Shown: one piece after another, positions 25,501 to 37,922 of the stretch
Position numbering within the stretch: the stretch's first letter is position 1
Layout of the letters: every line of letters begins with the position of its first letter
Assembly (NCBI GenBank): GCA_013398175.1
Contig: VZRZ01002579.1
Span: 1,161,895-1,225,894 of the forward strand
DNA length: 64,000 bases
Reading direction: 5' to 3'
Source of the DNA: Climacteris rufus
Lineage: Eukaryota; Chordata; Aves; Passeriformes; Climacteridae
Program-made: the position numbers and the translations under genes
Notes under the pieces: generated by a model
Databases searched by the model: none
What the model saw: only the letters and a program-made list of their open reading frames with translations
Told to the model about the DNA's origin: nothing

Positions 25501-27317
25501 ATGTTGGAAAAATCTATGAAGGATTTACACAGGAGAAGAGTTTACAGATGCAAAAGTATTCCCAGGATTATCACTGTAGGGTTTGGCTGACTTTGTATCT
25601 GTCAGTGGCCATCTCAGATGGACTGAGGTATATTTTTGTTCTGTAGCCTTTTTCTTCCAAAAAGCATAAAAATTGATTTTTGTTCCTTGTGACTACAGAG
25701 ATAAAACTTCTCACTCACTTTGTGTAGATAAACCACTGTCAGTACATCCAGAAAAAAATAAAAACATATCAAACATATTGGCAGTTTGAGGTTTGATGAC
25801 AAAATCCACTGACAACACACATTTTACTGAATTACTGATTTAGTTAGTTTATTCTAAATGCAATTTAAAGATTTGATCAGTAATGACCAAGTTCTTTCCA
25901 GAAGATTTAGGCCTGAAGGCTTGATAGGCAGTTGTATAGTAGAAGTAACAGAAGTGGGCCATGTTCAAACTTCATAGTCTGGTATAATGCTCCTAATTTA
26001 GACGTTAACCAAGTACTCTGTAAAATCATCTGCCAGGCCAGGTAATACAAAGGTTTCTGTCTTCCAAAATTTTGAGACTGAAATCTAACCTTTTATATTT
26101 CATGGGCTAACTGTTTTCAGGAAGCAGTGCTTTGACTTGAGGTTTAGTTTATGGGCTGCATACAGAAATCACTGTAGGACTGAGAGCAGAAAGGCATTTA
26201 ACACATGAAAGGAATTTGAGCTCTGGGAATATTTCGTAGTCTCTCAAGGGAAGTCACTGTTCAGCTGTGTTAAGGATTAGGACTGGGTATGCAACTTGGC
26301 TCTAGATTGAACAGTTGATGTTGACTACTGCTCTTGTTCACCTCCACCCATATCTGAATTTACATTTGCCCAACATTTCCTTATGCCAAAACAGTCTTAT
26401 GGGAGAAGTTTGAATTTCTGGTCATGGGAAGCTCAGGTGGCACAGAACTGTCATTCCAAGCAACTTCATAACCCACAGCTATCCACATAACCCACCAGCT
26501 GCATGAAAGGAGCTGTAGAAGCGGAAAGAATGGATTATTCCAGAACATTGAGAAACTGAGAGAGACTCAGATAATTTGGTCTCTGTTGTTGCACAATAGC
26601 AGAGTCAGAACATGAGTACACAAGTAGCAATTGGTTTGTTTACAAGGGATTCTAGTTTTCCTGACTGGGAGCTTTAGAGCGTGGACCATGCCAGTTCATG
26701 CTGGCACATTCTGTCTACTTGAGTGGGAAGCAGGGGTGAAAATGATAATCAGTTTATCTGGCTAGTCCCTGGCTTGATACTGTCTTTTGCTTTAAGGAAA
26801 AAAAGTATTTTCCTGAGCTTCAAAAGAAAACTTGTAATAAATACAGGCTTATGTTTAGATTTAGTTTCTGCATCCCTAGGTACAAAATAAAAATATTTTT
26901 GAATAAAAATAATGTATTTATTTTTCACTAATAATTTCTACTTTAAGAGGTATGATTTGCATCCAGTTTACAGGGGAAGACAATACCTGTCACATAAATG
27001 CAGGAAAAAGCCAATTACATTCCCACTGATTATAGTTAGGATACATAGGCAGTATTGGAATCATGGTTCTCCTATTTAAAAATACATTGTTTTGATTTTT
27101 ATTCAATATTTTTTCCATATTTTGTGCTAATGTGCAGTACCGCTCAGTTTGACACCATAACTTCTTTATCCATTAAGGCGTATTGACCTCTTTTGATCAC
27201 AATTGAAGGAGAATAACTTCTATTTTGAACACATCCATGTTGCAGCTCATCAGATTTGAAGATTTAACTGACCTGCATTCCATAATGTTTCAGCCTCATG
27301 TGATTGCTTGCCAAGTT

Positions 27318-27960
27318 AGCACATAGGTCAGGTTGGGAGGGACCACAGTGGGCCATCTGGTCCAACTTCCCTGCTCACGCAGAGTCATCCTGGAGCACGT
27401 GGCACAGGAGTGTGTCCAGATGACACAATCTTGACTGTAGTGAGAGAGACTCCACAGCTTCTCTGGACAATATGTTCCAGTGTGCAGTAACCCTTGTCTC
27501 TTGTATTATGAGTCACCTACATCCTTTGTGGTCTCTTTGTCCTCTCCAATGCTCTCTGTCCAAAACTGCCCTTGTTATTATGAGCTGTAAATTGTGGCAC
27601 TCCATCTAAGGGCTTGACTCTGTTTCAGCACCCTCATTGTAAAAAGCTTCTTCCTTATACCTAATCTAAATTGACCTTTTATTTTAAAACCATTGCCCCT
27701 TTTCCTTTTGCAACAGGCCCTGCTTAAAGTTTGTCCCCATCTTTCTTATAAGCCCCCTATAAGTATTGGAAGGGCACAATAAGATCTCTTTGGAGCCTTC
27801 TCTTCTCCAGGCTGAACAACCCCAGCTCTCTCAGCCTTTCCTCACAGAAGAGATGTTTCAGCCCTCTGATCATTTTTGTAGTCCTCCCTGGGATCTGCTC
27901 CAATGGGTTCATGTCTTTCCGTTGCCAAGGACTCCAGAGCTGGACATGAGTAAAAAAACA
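27318..27960 (-). mobile_element. CR1 LINE fragment, reverse orientation
   Basis: The left end on the + strand reads 'GTTGGGAGGGACCACAGTGG' followed by 'CCATCTGGTCCAACTTCC', the reverse complement of a CR1 3' end. It continues through 'CTTCTCTTCTCCAGGCTGAA', 'CAACCCCAGCTCTCTCAGCC' and 'ACTCCAGAGCTGGACA'. About 640 bp remain, antisense to FMN1. The open frames within it are chance. Confidence 0.9.
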
Positions 27961-29860
27961 GTGTGGGTGTTTGTAAGCTTTGTTTGAATGTTGTCACAGT
28001 TTTAATGGACAATATGTGTTCGCATTTAGGATTTCTTAAATGAAAATAAGTCATTTTAAAAATTTAACTTCTACTGTTAGCCACTGTTACGATTTTGAAC
28101 TTGATAGTTTTCATGCTATTTAATTTTTCTCATTTCAGGTATAGTGCTTCCAAACGCACTATCCAGTTCTAGTATCCTATCCATGTTTAACAAATAATTA
28201 TTTTTATTTATAAGGCACCTTTACAGTATAAGTGCTTCACTAATGTAATTACTGAGCTAACAGCTTTCCTAAAATTTAGCCATTGGATTTTTAAAATATC
28301 CAAATAATTACATTCCTTTTAAATTATGCAGTACGATTCTGATAGTGTCTGCTAATCTTATCAGTCATATGTTAGTGAAGTGTTGGCTTTTTTCCCTGGA
28401 GGAATCAAATTGTAATACAAAATTAGTCTGTCATTTTTATGAGCCAAATGTTACATAATTCAAATCATGTTGGTAAGTTGGTTTATTTTTATTTTATATT
28501 CCAGACTAACCATTCTATTTTTAAAAATTCGGGTTTTCTAGAAATGGTGCAAATGCGGCATAAGATACACAGAGCTAGGCCTGAACCAGTGAGAGGCGTA
28601 ATTTTCTTTTTAAGTGTTAAAGTTTGTTATCCCTGTATTTCTCCCTTCGGCTGAAAATGTGGACTCCAGACATTTAAAAACTATTTGAAAACACTTCTAG
28701 GACAAAGAGAATATGTTCAAATAGAGAAGATGCTCAAAATAGGGAAGACTTTAGAAGTTGATCACTTGATTCTGCTGAACCTGAAGACTGTCTTGAAATA
28801 TATCATCATTTGCATGATTCTTGTAGTTGTGAGGAATAGCATGCTGTCAAGTGGGTGCTGTCATCCATCATTAAGAAGTAAACTGTGCTGATTAACAAAA
28901 TTATAGAATGATGGAATGGTGTGTTTTCACTTAGTTGTTTACATGTAGAAACAGGGAACACTAATTAAGTTCTAAAAATGCGTCAGCTGTATTTAAATAA
29001 AGTACAGAATAATAATTTCATATGTATGTATTTAAGGGTGTAGTTACAGCTTAAATCAATGCTGTAGCTAAACAGTGTTGAAAATAAGTTTTCTTGAAAG
29101 TAGTGTAACTGTTGCCTCCTCTTCTTAAGCACTGGAAAGTGAGACAACACCAGTAACTCTCCAGTAGATGCTTCTGAAATACATAGAGAAGACATTTTTC
29201 TTTGCAACACTGATAACATTTGTAACATTGATAAAGCAGTAATGAACTTCTGAATGTGTTCTGTATTTTAGAGAAGAATCTAGCTTGCTGCTAGTGTTAC
29301 TCATCAGTAATTGCAGCTATAATCCTTTTGCAGCACTTTCATTTTTGCTTTTCTTCCAAAATTCCTCAAAAATTGAGTGTGTCAAAAGTGGTTTGAACTG
29401 GACCATGGTATTTTAAATACTTTTTGACTTGTCATAGCAATTATTTCTACCAGTGGAAAAAGTTAAATAGGAGAAGAAAGTAGAATTTTTCAGTTCAAGA
29501 GTGCCAAGAAATGTGTTGCTTCTAGTAAAAGACTGATTTGGTGTACATTACTGAAAATTGGTTTACTGACTTCTTGCTTGTAAAAATTCACTCCTAACTT
29601 CTTTCTCTCTGAATTTTGCATATAGAATTATAAAGCAGGTGTATGTTGCGTCAGTATTATAAAGACACATTGCGCTGGGCAGATCCTGCATTAGGAGTGC
29701 CAAGAATTTTCTTTCCTTTTTATCATTGTTGAACACATCATTTCCCATGTACTTTCTAGTCTGTACAAGGAGAGCCAAGTCCCTTTTTCTTTAATTCTCT
29801 GTTTCTCCTTTTCCTCCTGATTTAACTTCTCATTGGATTCTTCTTATTGAATCCCCACAG

Positions 29861-30140
29861 AAAGAAGGATTCTGTATGCAAGACCCTGAGAGCAAAAGGC
29901 AAGAAGCAGAGGAATCAGATCTGTGTTCTTTCCCCTTATCTCTATAGTACTTTCAGTAGACTAGTCTGTAGCTGTACACAAGACAGCTTTAACTACCCTG
30001 AGACAAGGACCCCTTGTGCCTCCTATTGCCACATCAGTGAGGCTGGTCAATCAATTCCATGTAAAGCAACATGGAAAACATTAACGAAAAAGTGGCAGAA
30101 GCTTTCATTTCAAGGTTTTCAGAGGAAATATAATGTGTAG
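29861..30140 (+). CDS. FMN1: Candidate alternative FMN1 terminal exon
   Basis: After a long pyrimidine-rich tract ending in CCCCACAG, an open frame begins exactly in the phase needed to follow the FMN1 exon ending at 21828: AG|A makes Arg, as it does at the standard acceptor at 30565/30566. The frame stays open for 92 codons to TAG at 30138-30140. The predicted tail starts KKDSVCKTLRAKGKKQRNQ, is strongly basic and contains several cysteines. If used, it would replace the standard tail (30566-31752) with an unrelated C-terminus. No polyadenylation signal is obvious just after the stop. I do not recognise the peptide. A chance open frame beside a good-looking acceptor remains quite possible. 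Confidence 0.3.
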
Positions 30141-30565
30141 CCTGGAAAATTACCTGCTAAAATAGCATATTCTGTATATATAACAGATTGAGCCAGCTAG
30201 CTCTTGTTTTTTTTCAGAGGAGCATCTTTTTGCCTTGATACTGCAGCTTTTCTGGTGGAAAAGATACTCCATGAAATCCAGATCCTGCAAGAACAGAGAA
30301 ATCATTTTCCTGGTGACATTTTCAGTGAGCAATACAGACAGGCTGTCCTTTTGCTTTTGATTTTCTCCATTTGAAAATGTACTTTGATCTACTTTTGGTT
30401 CTTTATTAAGTGCTTCTGAATAGAAATAGCAGTTTGTTGGGCTAATATGCCTAAAAAAAAGTTACTGGTGAGGTTTCTTACAGATAAAGTATATACCAAG
30501 CAGAGCCAGAAACCTTTCATTTTATTGAACCTAATGAACCTAATGGTATCTTCTCTGTGTTTCAG

Positions 30566-30650
30566 AATTAAAGTGGCCCAGCAATCAGTGAGCAAGTTAA
30601 CTGCAGAGAAGAAAGTTGAAACGAAGAAAATCAACCCTACAGCTAGCCTG
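30566..30650 (+). CDS. FMN1: FMN1 coding exon, post-FH2 basic tail
   Basis: This 85-bp exon has one base completing the split Arg codon, followed by 28 codons reading IKVAQQSVSKLTAEKKVETK and KINPTASL. The acceptor is TGTTTCAG and the donor GTATGA. It continues the 'ISKER-(I/L)K-AQ..V..L..EKKVE.KKI.PTASL' run typical of the formin-1 C-terminus, a lysine-rich helix just after FH2 that can contribute to actin filament or membrane contacts. Phase is correct on both sides, so the frame continues directly into the last exon at 31708. The - strand open frame across the same bases is a shadow. Confidence 0.93.
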
Positions 30651-31707
30651 GTATGATCTGGTTTTCAGTCTGACATTCCAAAGGGGCTTTGTCACACTAA
30701 TGTCATTCAGAATGATGACCGGTTTCTACTGTTGTTGAGGAGTGTAGCATTCTTTGTTTGAATGTAGCAGAGTGACTTTCTTCCCAAGGAGTAATGTTAA
30801 AGCTTATGCCCTATGGTAGACCAACAGTTATGTTTAAAATTTAGTTGAATTGTGCCTAAACCCCAAGACAATGGCCCTGCTATCTTAGATAACAAAAGGA
30901 GCTGCTTTTGTGGTTCCTTCTTCCCTTCCACTGTAGTCTTTTGTGTTTTCTTCCGTGCCTCATAGTGCATTGAAGCTCAGTGTACATATTTGTCCAATGG
31001 CCGTGTCTGTTTTTTTCAAAACCTTAAAAATCTTGTTTGCTCTGTCAAATAGTGTTAGAAAGGATTAAATCCCCATTTTATTCCTTGCTGTACACCAGTG
31101 TTTTTGAAACAACACGAGGTCTGATAATTTGCATTGTATATAAAGCCTTTTTTGTCTGTGTGCAAGGCACATACGTTAGACCAGCATTTCTCAAACTCTA
31201 GAAAGCAAGAAACTAAGGGAAGGAAATATACATGAAGGAATGAGTATATTATTTCCATTCCCAGCAGAGCTTATCAGTTGCAGATCAGGTGGTAGAGATA
31301 TGAAAGACTACACTTGCCTGGGAAGAGGTCATTGAGCAAGATAATCTAGCTAATGCTAAATTAGAGCCTTTATGTCAGTAGAAACCATTCCAGACCCAAG
31401 AAGGCATTAGAATCACATGAATTTGATCTGGTTTTCTCTAGCTGCACTGCTCTTCACAGATGTGTATTTTTAAAGGTACACGGTATTTAGCAAGTATGTA
31501 GCTAAAGCAAGCTCAGCTTTTCCACAGTAATTAATGAACTGGTTCTGAGCTTTCTTTGAGTGCTCCAAGCATTATTCAATTAAAGAAACCTACAACTGTG
31601 AATTGTTTAGTATTTCTTCATCTTCTAGACCAAATATTCATGGCAACTTGAGAGGAGATGGAAAAATGTAGATAACAATGATCATAAAACGTTTTTTTCT
31701 TTAACAG
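30651..31707 (+). other. FMN1: FMN1 last intron
   Basis: This last intron of 1,057 bp begins GTATGA and ends with a T-rich tract and TTTAACAG. No repeat, RNA gene or other coding segment was recognised in it. Confidence 0.88.
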
Positions 31708-31752
31708 AAAGAAAGACTACGTCAGAAGGAAGCCAGTGTGACTGCTAACTGA
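31708..31752 (+). CDS. FMN1: FMN1 terminal coding exon
   Basis: This is the final coding segment: K-E-R-L-R-Q-K-E-A-S-V-T-A-N followed by TGA (31750-31752). It is 45 nt long, in frame from the preceding exon, and has a strong T-rich acceptor. The ending 'KERLRQKEA.VT.N' is the characteristic C-terminus of formin-1, which fixes the identity of the gene against other formins. Together the four exons give about the last 110 residues of the protein; the N-terminal part, the FH1 domain and most of FH2 lie to the left of the window. Confidence 0.93.
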   Translation, partial: KERLRQKEASVTAN

Positions 31753-32390
31753 AAGAAAAATAATGTTTTGATGGAGTGATTTCATACCTTGCATGAAGCT
31801 TTACTACACCCATGGCCCAGGGAGCACCTTATGTTAGATACCAAATTCTGCTTTGCTGATCTGTTCCAAGACAATCCATTAAATACTTCTGAGTTCCTTC
31901 AGCGGGGTTTGTATGTTCAATGGAGGGAATTCTAAGAAGGGTTTTACATGGGAAGTCAAAATTACTTTCTGTAACTCTTCCTTGCATTGCTTAAAATGCA
32001 TCTTTTGGTTAATGGTTATTTTAAATACTCTGTGCATAATGCATTAATATGGAAGAGCTAAAATGAGCATTTGGGATGCTGAGTTAAGTAATGCCTAACA
32101 ACCTGTAGGTTATTTACAGGGCTTTGTGTAGTTGAGAGCAAATATGCCATTCAGTCCACAAAAGACTTCATGCTTTTTGTTACTTCATCAGTAACTGAGG
32201 TAAAATTGACTGATTCTAAATAATTTTACAGTGTCTAAGTATTGGATGCATCTTTCTAAAACTATTAAATGTAATTATAGATTTATGCTGTATTTTACTA
32301 TAGATATTTTTATAGAAGCTTCAGCTTATGCCATACATTGAAATGGAAACATATTTTGCACATAAAAATAAATAGCTTCAAATTCTTTAG
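31753..32390 (+). other. FMN1: FMN1 3'UTR (probable extent)
   Basis: This sequence follows the TGA and runs to just past the first canonical poly(A) signal. It is AT-rich with no open frame. The end is inferred from the AATAAA at 32367-32372; use of a later signal (for example the AATAAA near 33336) would lengthen it past the microsatellite at 32715-32797. Confidence 0.5.
32367..32372 (+). terminator. FMN1: Poly(A) signal AATAAA, probable FMN1 3' end
   Basis: This is the first canonical hexamer after the FMN1 stop, 615 bp downstream. It is followed by T-rich sequence (TTCTTTAGTTTT) and, further on, TTTTTGTGGTTTT, which suits a downstream element. A weaker ATTAAA lies at 32264-32269. Confidence 0.5.
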
Positions 32391-32714
32391 TTTTATGATT
32401 GATGGCATAACTGATTCATTATTTTTGTGGTTTTAAGCTAACATTTCCCAAATTTTGAGCTTCAAAGAAAAAATTATAAAATGTATCTTTTTATTTCAGT
32501 ATATATTGAAAATATCAATTCCATAAAGTGATGAGTTTATTAGTCATTATTCATTAAGATACAATAATGTCTCCATGATGTTACGCATTTACCATTAAAT
32601 ATGACTTCGAATTCCATTAAAAGCTTTCTTTTAAACAGCAAATATCCCACTCTAAAATACATTACGCAGCCTGCTCTAGTCCCCCATGTTTGTATGAAGA
32701 ATGTGTCCTGCATA

Positions 32715-32762
32715 CTTATATATTCATATATATATATATGTATGTATATATATATGTATGTG

Positions 32763-32797
<35 letters not shown>
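32715..32797. repeat. Compound (TA/TG)n-(CA)n microsatellite
   Basis: Runs of TATATATA with interspersed TATG units are followed by about nine CA repeats. It lies about 350 bp past the proposed FMN1 poly(A) site. The isoleucine/tyrosine-rich open frames on both strands are artefacts of the repeat. Confidence 0.97.
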
Positions 32798-35707
32798 TAA
32801 GTAAAACTTGAGAAAGAAATAACAGGGTCTTGCTGTCCTCCTGTAACATTTTAACTACTGCCCATAAAGGAGCAGAGCCTGAAAATAACCCTACTGAATA
32901 TCCACTGTTACTTGAAGATTTTTATTGCATTTTAAGGATTTGGATTCTTAGGAGGAGAAGTCTTGAAGCAGAAGTTAATTTAAGGTAAAAGAGAAAAGTG
33001 ATTCTGCTTACTGTCCACAAGAGAGAAACTGACTTTATGATAATGGTGTATCAAGTCATTACAGAGAGAAATTAGATGAAGCAAAATGGTGCAAAAGGCT
33101 AGTAGGGGAAAGGCATTAGTCCTTTGCTTTGAAACTGGAAAGAATACAGAGACAGACATCAGTTATTATACAGTAAACTCAATAGAGAGACTGTGGTGAA
33201 ACCTAAGGCAAAATCATCCCTACAAGTGTACATTTATATTTGGGAAAATAGCAGCTGTGGAGAGCCCATTCATAAACTAATTTAGGATTTCACTGCAGGT
33301 TTCTTAAATTAGTCTCTCTTATTCCTGCATAAATAAAAACAAACAGCTCAAGATTCTCTTGTATGTTCAGGAGTTTCTACCTGCTACAGATATAGTCAAG
33401 ATGTGTAAGCATAATTCTTGTGAAAGCAGTCGATAATATAGCAGAAAAAATAATCTGATTCGCAGTTTGATTTCTCCCATTGCAGAGAAAAAAAAATCCA
33501 AATATTTAAGTTTTCTGTCTTCCACTAAATAGGTGAAATACATTTCTTTCCAATACTATTAGTGATAAACCAGAGGAGCAATAATGCCTATAAAAGCCAA
33601 AGAACAATAGCAAGCAAGGCAATTATGATGAGTGTTTGAGCAAACAAGTGTTGATTTTTGGTAAAGTTTTCTATCTGTCACGAAGATAGTGTATATTGCC
33701 ATTTGACTTGATTGAGAGTTTTTCAGTGAAATATTTTACTTGAAATACTATTCAGTAAGAGCAGCACTGTTTGTGAAAAAGGATGGCATTGCAAATTCCC
33801 ATTAGAAGTATGTTGTGGAAAAAACATTTAAAATCATTGAAATATCCTGTTTCAAAATTTCTAAATGTGAATTTTCACTTTTCAGTTCAAATTGACTCTT
33901 CATTTTGAAATGTTGAAAAATGTATATAAAAAGGGATTAAAATTAAAATAATTTATTTAAAGCATTCCTTGATCAGATTTATAATTATTTTTTCAGATTA
34001 TCAATTTGCCACGGTTTTGAGAATTAAGGCTTTCAGAAGACTCAAAAACTTACATAGCACAGAAACCTTGTTTCTTCCTAATTTTCAATTGTATTGATTT
34101 TACTCTCAAGTTACAGTTTCTGATTCCATTTTCACCCATGGCTTAAATCCTCTACTACTAATTAAACTATTTTTAAATGAAAAGAAGAATTCACCTGGAC
34201 TATTTGATTCATTCTCTTAATCAAGACTTTAAGACTCTTGGATGGGATTCATTAGCTATATATCACATTTAGACCCTTGGTGATACCCCCAAGTGTCTTC
34301 AGACAGTGATTGAGGTCACCATGGTAAACCTGCTGGCTTTAACTAAAATGATGTGTTGGAGAGGGGATATTTACAGATGAAATATTTAGACACTTCAGGC
34401 ATAAAAAATAGGCATAAACCAGCATTCATCTTGGAGCCACCAAGTGTCACCAAACATTATGTTTTAAGCTTTAAGTTTTAGTTTGATGCCTCACTTCATC
34501 CTGAGCTTCCTAGTTTGTAGGGAAGGATAAAAGAAAGAAAATACAAATATGGAATGGAACAGAAGTCTCTGATACATGTCTACATTGCTGTCAAGGAAGT
34601 AAAAGTAAAGAGTGGACTCAGTTAAGCCAAGCAGCAATAGCTAGACAGGTACTGTTTTCTGGTCTGTGCAACTTGAAATACCTCAACACTTCAAAGAAGG
34701 CAATTCTGTGACCATGAAGTAGATGCGACTTAAGAGGGGGAATTTTCTGTTTTGTTTTGGTTTGTTTTCATCTCTTCTGTTACTGCCAAGCTTCTCAAAG
34801 TCTGTAAAGCAAAGCACTATTAAAACCCATGTTACTTATTAGGTGCTTATTACCCACAAAAATTACATACATTATTGATTTATAAATCAAATTATTAGGA
34901 AGAATTCCATCTAGATGGGTAGATAATAACTTGTGAAGTGCTTTTTACATTATTTAAAACATTTCCACTTGCTGATTTTAAAATGGAGGACCTTGTAGTG
35001 TCTTTGAGATCTGCCAATGTATGTTATATTTTCGTTATGTTTTTACTAAACTATGAAAACTATGCAGCTGTTTTGCCATGACTAACCCATGCAAATGTTT
35101 TAGCTTGTGTTTTATCATAAAGTTGTAAATTTATAGATTCAATATTATACTTTTGTATTTAACTTAGAATTTTTTGCATCAAAACAGAAACTGTGATCTT
35201 CAGTTTCTGTGTATATAGAAGATTTAAATAGAATGGGTGGAATATTCAGTAAGCAGAGAGAAAAATGATTGAGCATCCTAAGCACTTCTAGGAAGGATAA
35301 ATTTTTGTAAGATTTCAACCTTTCTGAGTTGCTGAGGATATCTTCTCCAACCAGATATAAACAGCCAGGGTATCTCTGACCAGTCTATTGTTTTTTCTGC
35401 ATGAAACATGGATGAAAAAATTTGTTTTCCCTGTGGTATAGAGGGTTCTTATTGCCCTTACTTTCCAGTAAATTGTTAGCAATTACTTTCTTAGATCTAA
35501 ACATCTTTCCCAGCTGAATGTGGGGCACTGAAAGACTGTGTATTACCTATTTAGTAGTACTATTTCTTCATTGCTTCAAGTCAGTGTCTTAAAAATGGAT
35601 GCCTTAATTTTCTGTAGGTGTGGAATTTCAGAAACACCCATACAAGTTAGAAATATTCACCTCCTTAATCTGTGTTTAGGCACCCATCAAAGCATGCAAT
35701 TTCAGAA

Positions 35708-35713
35708 AATCAT
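35708..35713. repeat. Target-site duplication AATCAT, left copy
   Basis: It matches 36322-36327 and defines the left edge of the solo LTR. Confidence 0.8.
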
Positions 35714-36321
35714 TATCGCTCGCTCCGGGTGCCTGCTTAAGGCCGCTCAGCGATATTCTGGGAGTGACCCTGGTTTGCCGGGGGCTGCAGCTTGCAGCTT
35801 CCCCAGACACAGGGCATCGTCCGGCAGCTCGTTAGTGCTGCCTCCTTTGTGATAGAGAGAGCCCCGGGCTGATGGTGCAGGCGCAGGCAGAGACAAAGAC
35901 CCGAGGGAAGGGCCCTGGAGTGCTTTCCAGCTCTTTATTTCCCGGGAGAAGCAGCAGGGAAGGTAGGAGAGGGTCCAGGGTCCAGGAGAGGCGGCGCAGG
36001 GGTCCGGGAGAGCTGAAGGTTCAGCTACCACGGGCGAGGTTTTAGGGACAGCGGGGGATTTATGGGGATACAAGCAGGTGAAAAGTAACCAATGGGGTGC
36101 AAGGATTGACATATAACCAATAGGGAACCAAACTGTTATGAAATTTCCAGAACATAATGTAGTGACCAACCGAAATATGTAAATGAAGGTACAAGTGGCG
36201 CTGGGGGTGAACCAAAAACTCTCCCTGAGCAGGGGGAATGCCTCAGACTGTGGCAACCTCAGGCTGTGCCCACCAGTCTTGAGCCTGTGGGGCTGTGGCT
36301 TTTGCCACATACACCGCCACA
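35714..36321 (-). mobile_element. Intact solo LTR, second family, 6-bp target duplication
   Basis: This GC-rich island of 608 bp in AT-rich surroundings is flanked by AATCAT at 35708-35713 and 36322-36327. On the - strand it starts TGTGGCGGTGTATGTGG and ends GAGCGAGCGATA, so the ends are TG...TA, one base off the usual TG...CA. A - strand AATAAAG lies at 35934-35939 with GC-rich R/U5-like sequence after it, and CCAAT boxes lie near 36089 and 36116. It has the same length and strand as the LTR at 12845 but the sequences differ, so they look like separate ERVK-class families. No viral genes remain. The 191-codon - strand open frame is spurious. Confidence 0.85.
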
Positions 36322-36327
36322 AATCAT
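36322..36327. repeat. Target-site duplication AATCAT, right copy
   Basis: It matches 35708-35713 and defines the right edge of the solo LTR. Confidence 0.8.
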
Positions 36328-37370
36328 GTCCACCTAGGTTTTGCTTATTCTTTGCCTTGTCTCAGTCTTGATCAGTATTGCTATGGATCTCACTTTCTTT
36401 TATTCTTTTTTTTTTTTCTTTAGCACTTTTGGAATTTATGCCAGTTAGAGAATTTCAGCATTTAAAGTCTGGAGAGTTCTCTTCATCATTCTTTGTTTGA
36501 AAATAAGCCTATGTATTTGCACATAAATGTAAAGAAAATTTAAAAAGAAAGCTAACTTGGTTATAGTCAATAAGTTGCTTCAAAGAGAGAAAAATACCAG
36601 GAATTACATATTTCCTTGAGCCAGAAGCAAGGAAAAATATAACAGAACAGTATAAAAATTAAAATCAGATAAATTAAAATTAGCAATTAATTCAGCACTG
36701 AGGCTGGTTAACCACTGGAAGAAGTTAGCAAAGATAGTTGTGGTTTATCCTTTTTCTGATGTTTCCAAATCAGGATGGAACATTTTTCTGAAAGGCCTAT
36801 TGGATTCAGTGCAAATGTAGCCATCCATTGATTCAACTGTTCCAATAGTTCCTCTAGACAGAAAAGTGTAGCAATAAGTATGTAAAAGACTTAATAAAAT
36901 ATTTTTCTTATCTGTAATGAAATATTCTTATCTAAGCTGAAAGAGCTTTTTGTTGTAATTTTGAAATTAAAATACTACAAATAGCGTGGTTTGAAACAGC
37001 ATAATGCAGGAAGCCACTGCCAAATTATAGATATATTTGAAGTGATTAATTAATGAACATTTGTTGGGTGCATGGTATTTACAAGGTAGCAAAATTATAT
37101 GCTCTGAAATTCAACACTGTTTTGGAGATTCCCGAACTAGGTCTGAGAAAACTGGCATTTTGGATTGCACTGTGAAAAATCCCAGAATCACTGAAACTCT
37201 TGTTCCTTAGTAGTTGTTAAAGGTTTGAGTATATGCAAGAGACTTTACATTGAGTATAGCTAATATGGTGCCAGATTTAAATAAGTATCTCTCCTTTTAG
37301 TGAATTATTTGGTATATGGTATTATAAATTATTAATTTTTATAATTATTAATAAGAATTATTATATTAAT

Positions 37371-37408
37371 TATTTGATAATGATATAGGTTAATATCATT
37401 ATCAAATA
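37371..37408. repeat. Perfect inverted repeat, 16-bp arms
   Basis: TATTTGATAATGATAT and its exact reverse complement are separated by the six bases AGGTTA. It sits in a very AT-rich stretch, so cruciform or hairpin potential is real, but AT-rich palindromes are common. Confidence 0.9.
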
Positions 37409-37922
37409 TTTCCATTGCTCAGTAGGGTTTAAACCATAAGAATTTTATGCAACTATTTTAGAGATCTAAAGTTCAGAAGTTGTGCAAGCAAAATGGTAGA
37501 ACTCTTCAAAAATACTTGGGTTTGCAAGTTTTTTTCAAACTGCCTGCAAGACCTTTTCTTGTGTGTGTTTTTTTAACAATTTTCTCAATTAAAAAATAAC
37601 AATATTACTAAAATGGATGCTTTTTCCACTTGTTGAAAATTTAGTACACCTAAACTGTACCATTTTAGGAAATTTAGCAAGCTTCAACTGGCTTTAAATT
37701 ATTTTGATTTGATACCTCATAGAATTCAAGCTTTTAAATTAGGACCCATGTGTAAAATTTAAGCACTGGCTATAAGAGAATATATATATTTCAAGAAACA
37801 ATTAAGTAAAAATGCTGAACTGATAAATAGCTGAGACAGAGTGATCCACCTTACTGGTAGGACGTTATCAAGTGACATAAGCTTCTGCCTAATGTGGAAC
37901 AGCATTTCATTTCCTGTGTTTT

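Larger units (their letters stand above)
21829..30565 (+). other. FMN1: FMN1 intron, with repeats and candidate enhancer
   Basis: This intron of about 8.7 kb runs between the last FH2 exon and the tail exon. It holds a motif-dense block near 22150-22240, a 74-bp tandem duplication (22419-22566), a - strand CR1 copy (27318-27960) and a candidate alternative terminal exon (29861-30140). The remainder is AT-rich unique sequence with no recognised feature. Terminal introns of FMN1 are known in mammals to contain limb enhancers for GREM1. Confidence 0.85.

Noticed and set aside
27766..28054. Open frames on both strands
   Set aside because: Mostly inside the reverse CR1 copy; they do not correspond to an intact reverse transcriptase.
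29563..29778. 71-codon - strand open frame beside the candidate FMN1 exon
   Set aside because: No splice or start context and noise-like composition.
32540..32804. Tyr/Ile/His-rich open frames on both strands
   Set aside because: Translation of the TA/TG/CA microsatellite.
35747..36322. 191-codon - strand open frame
   Set aside because: It coincides with the second solo LTR from edge to edge; composition and position explain it without a gene.
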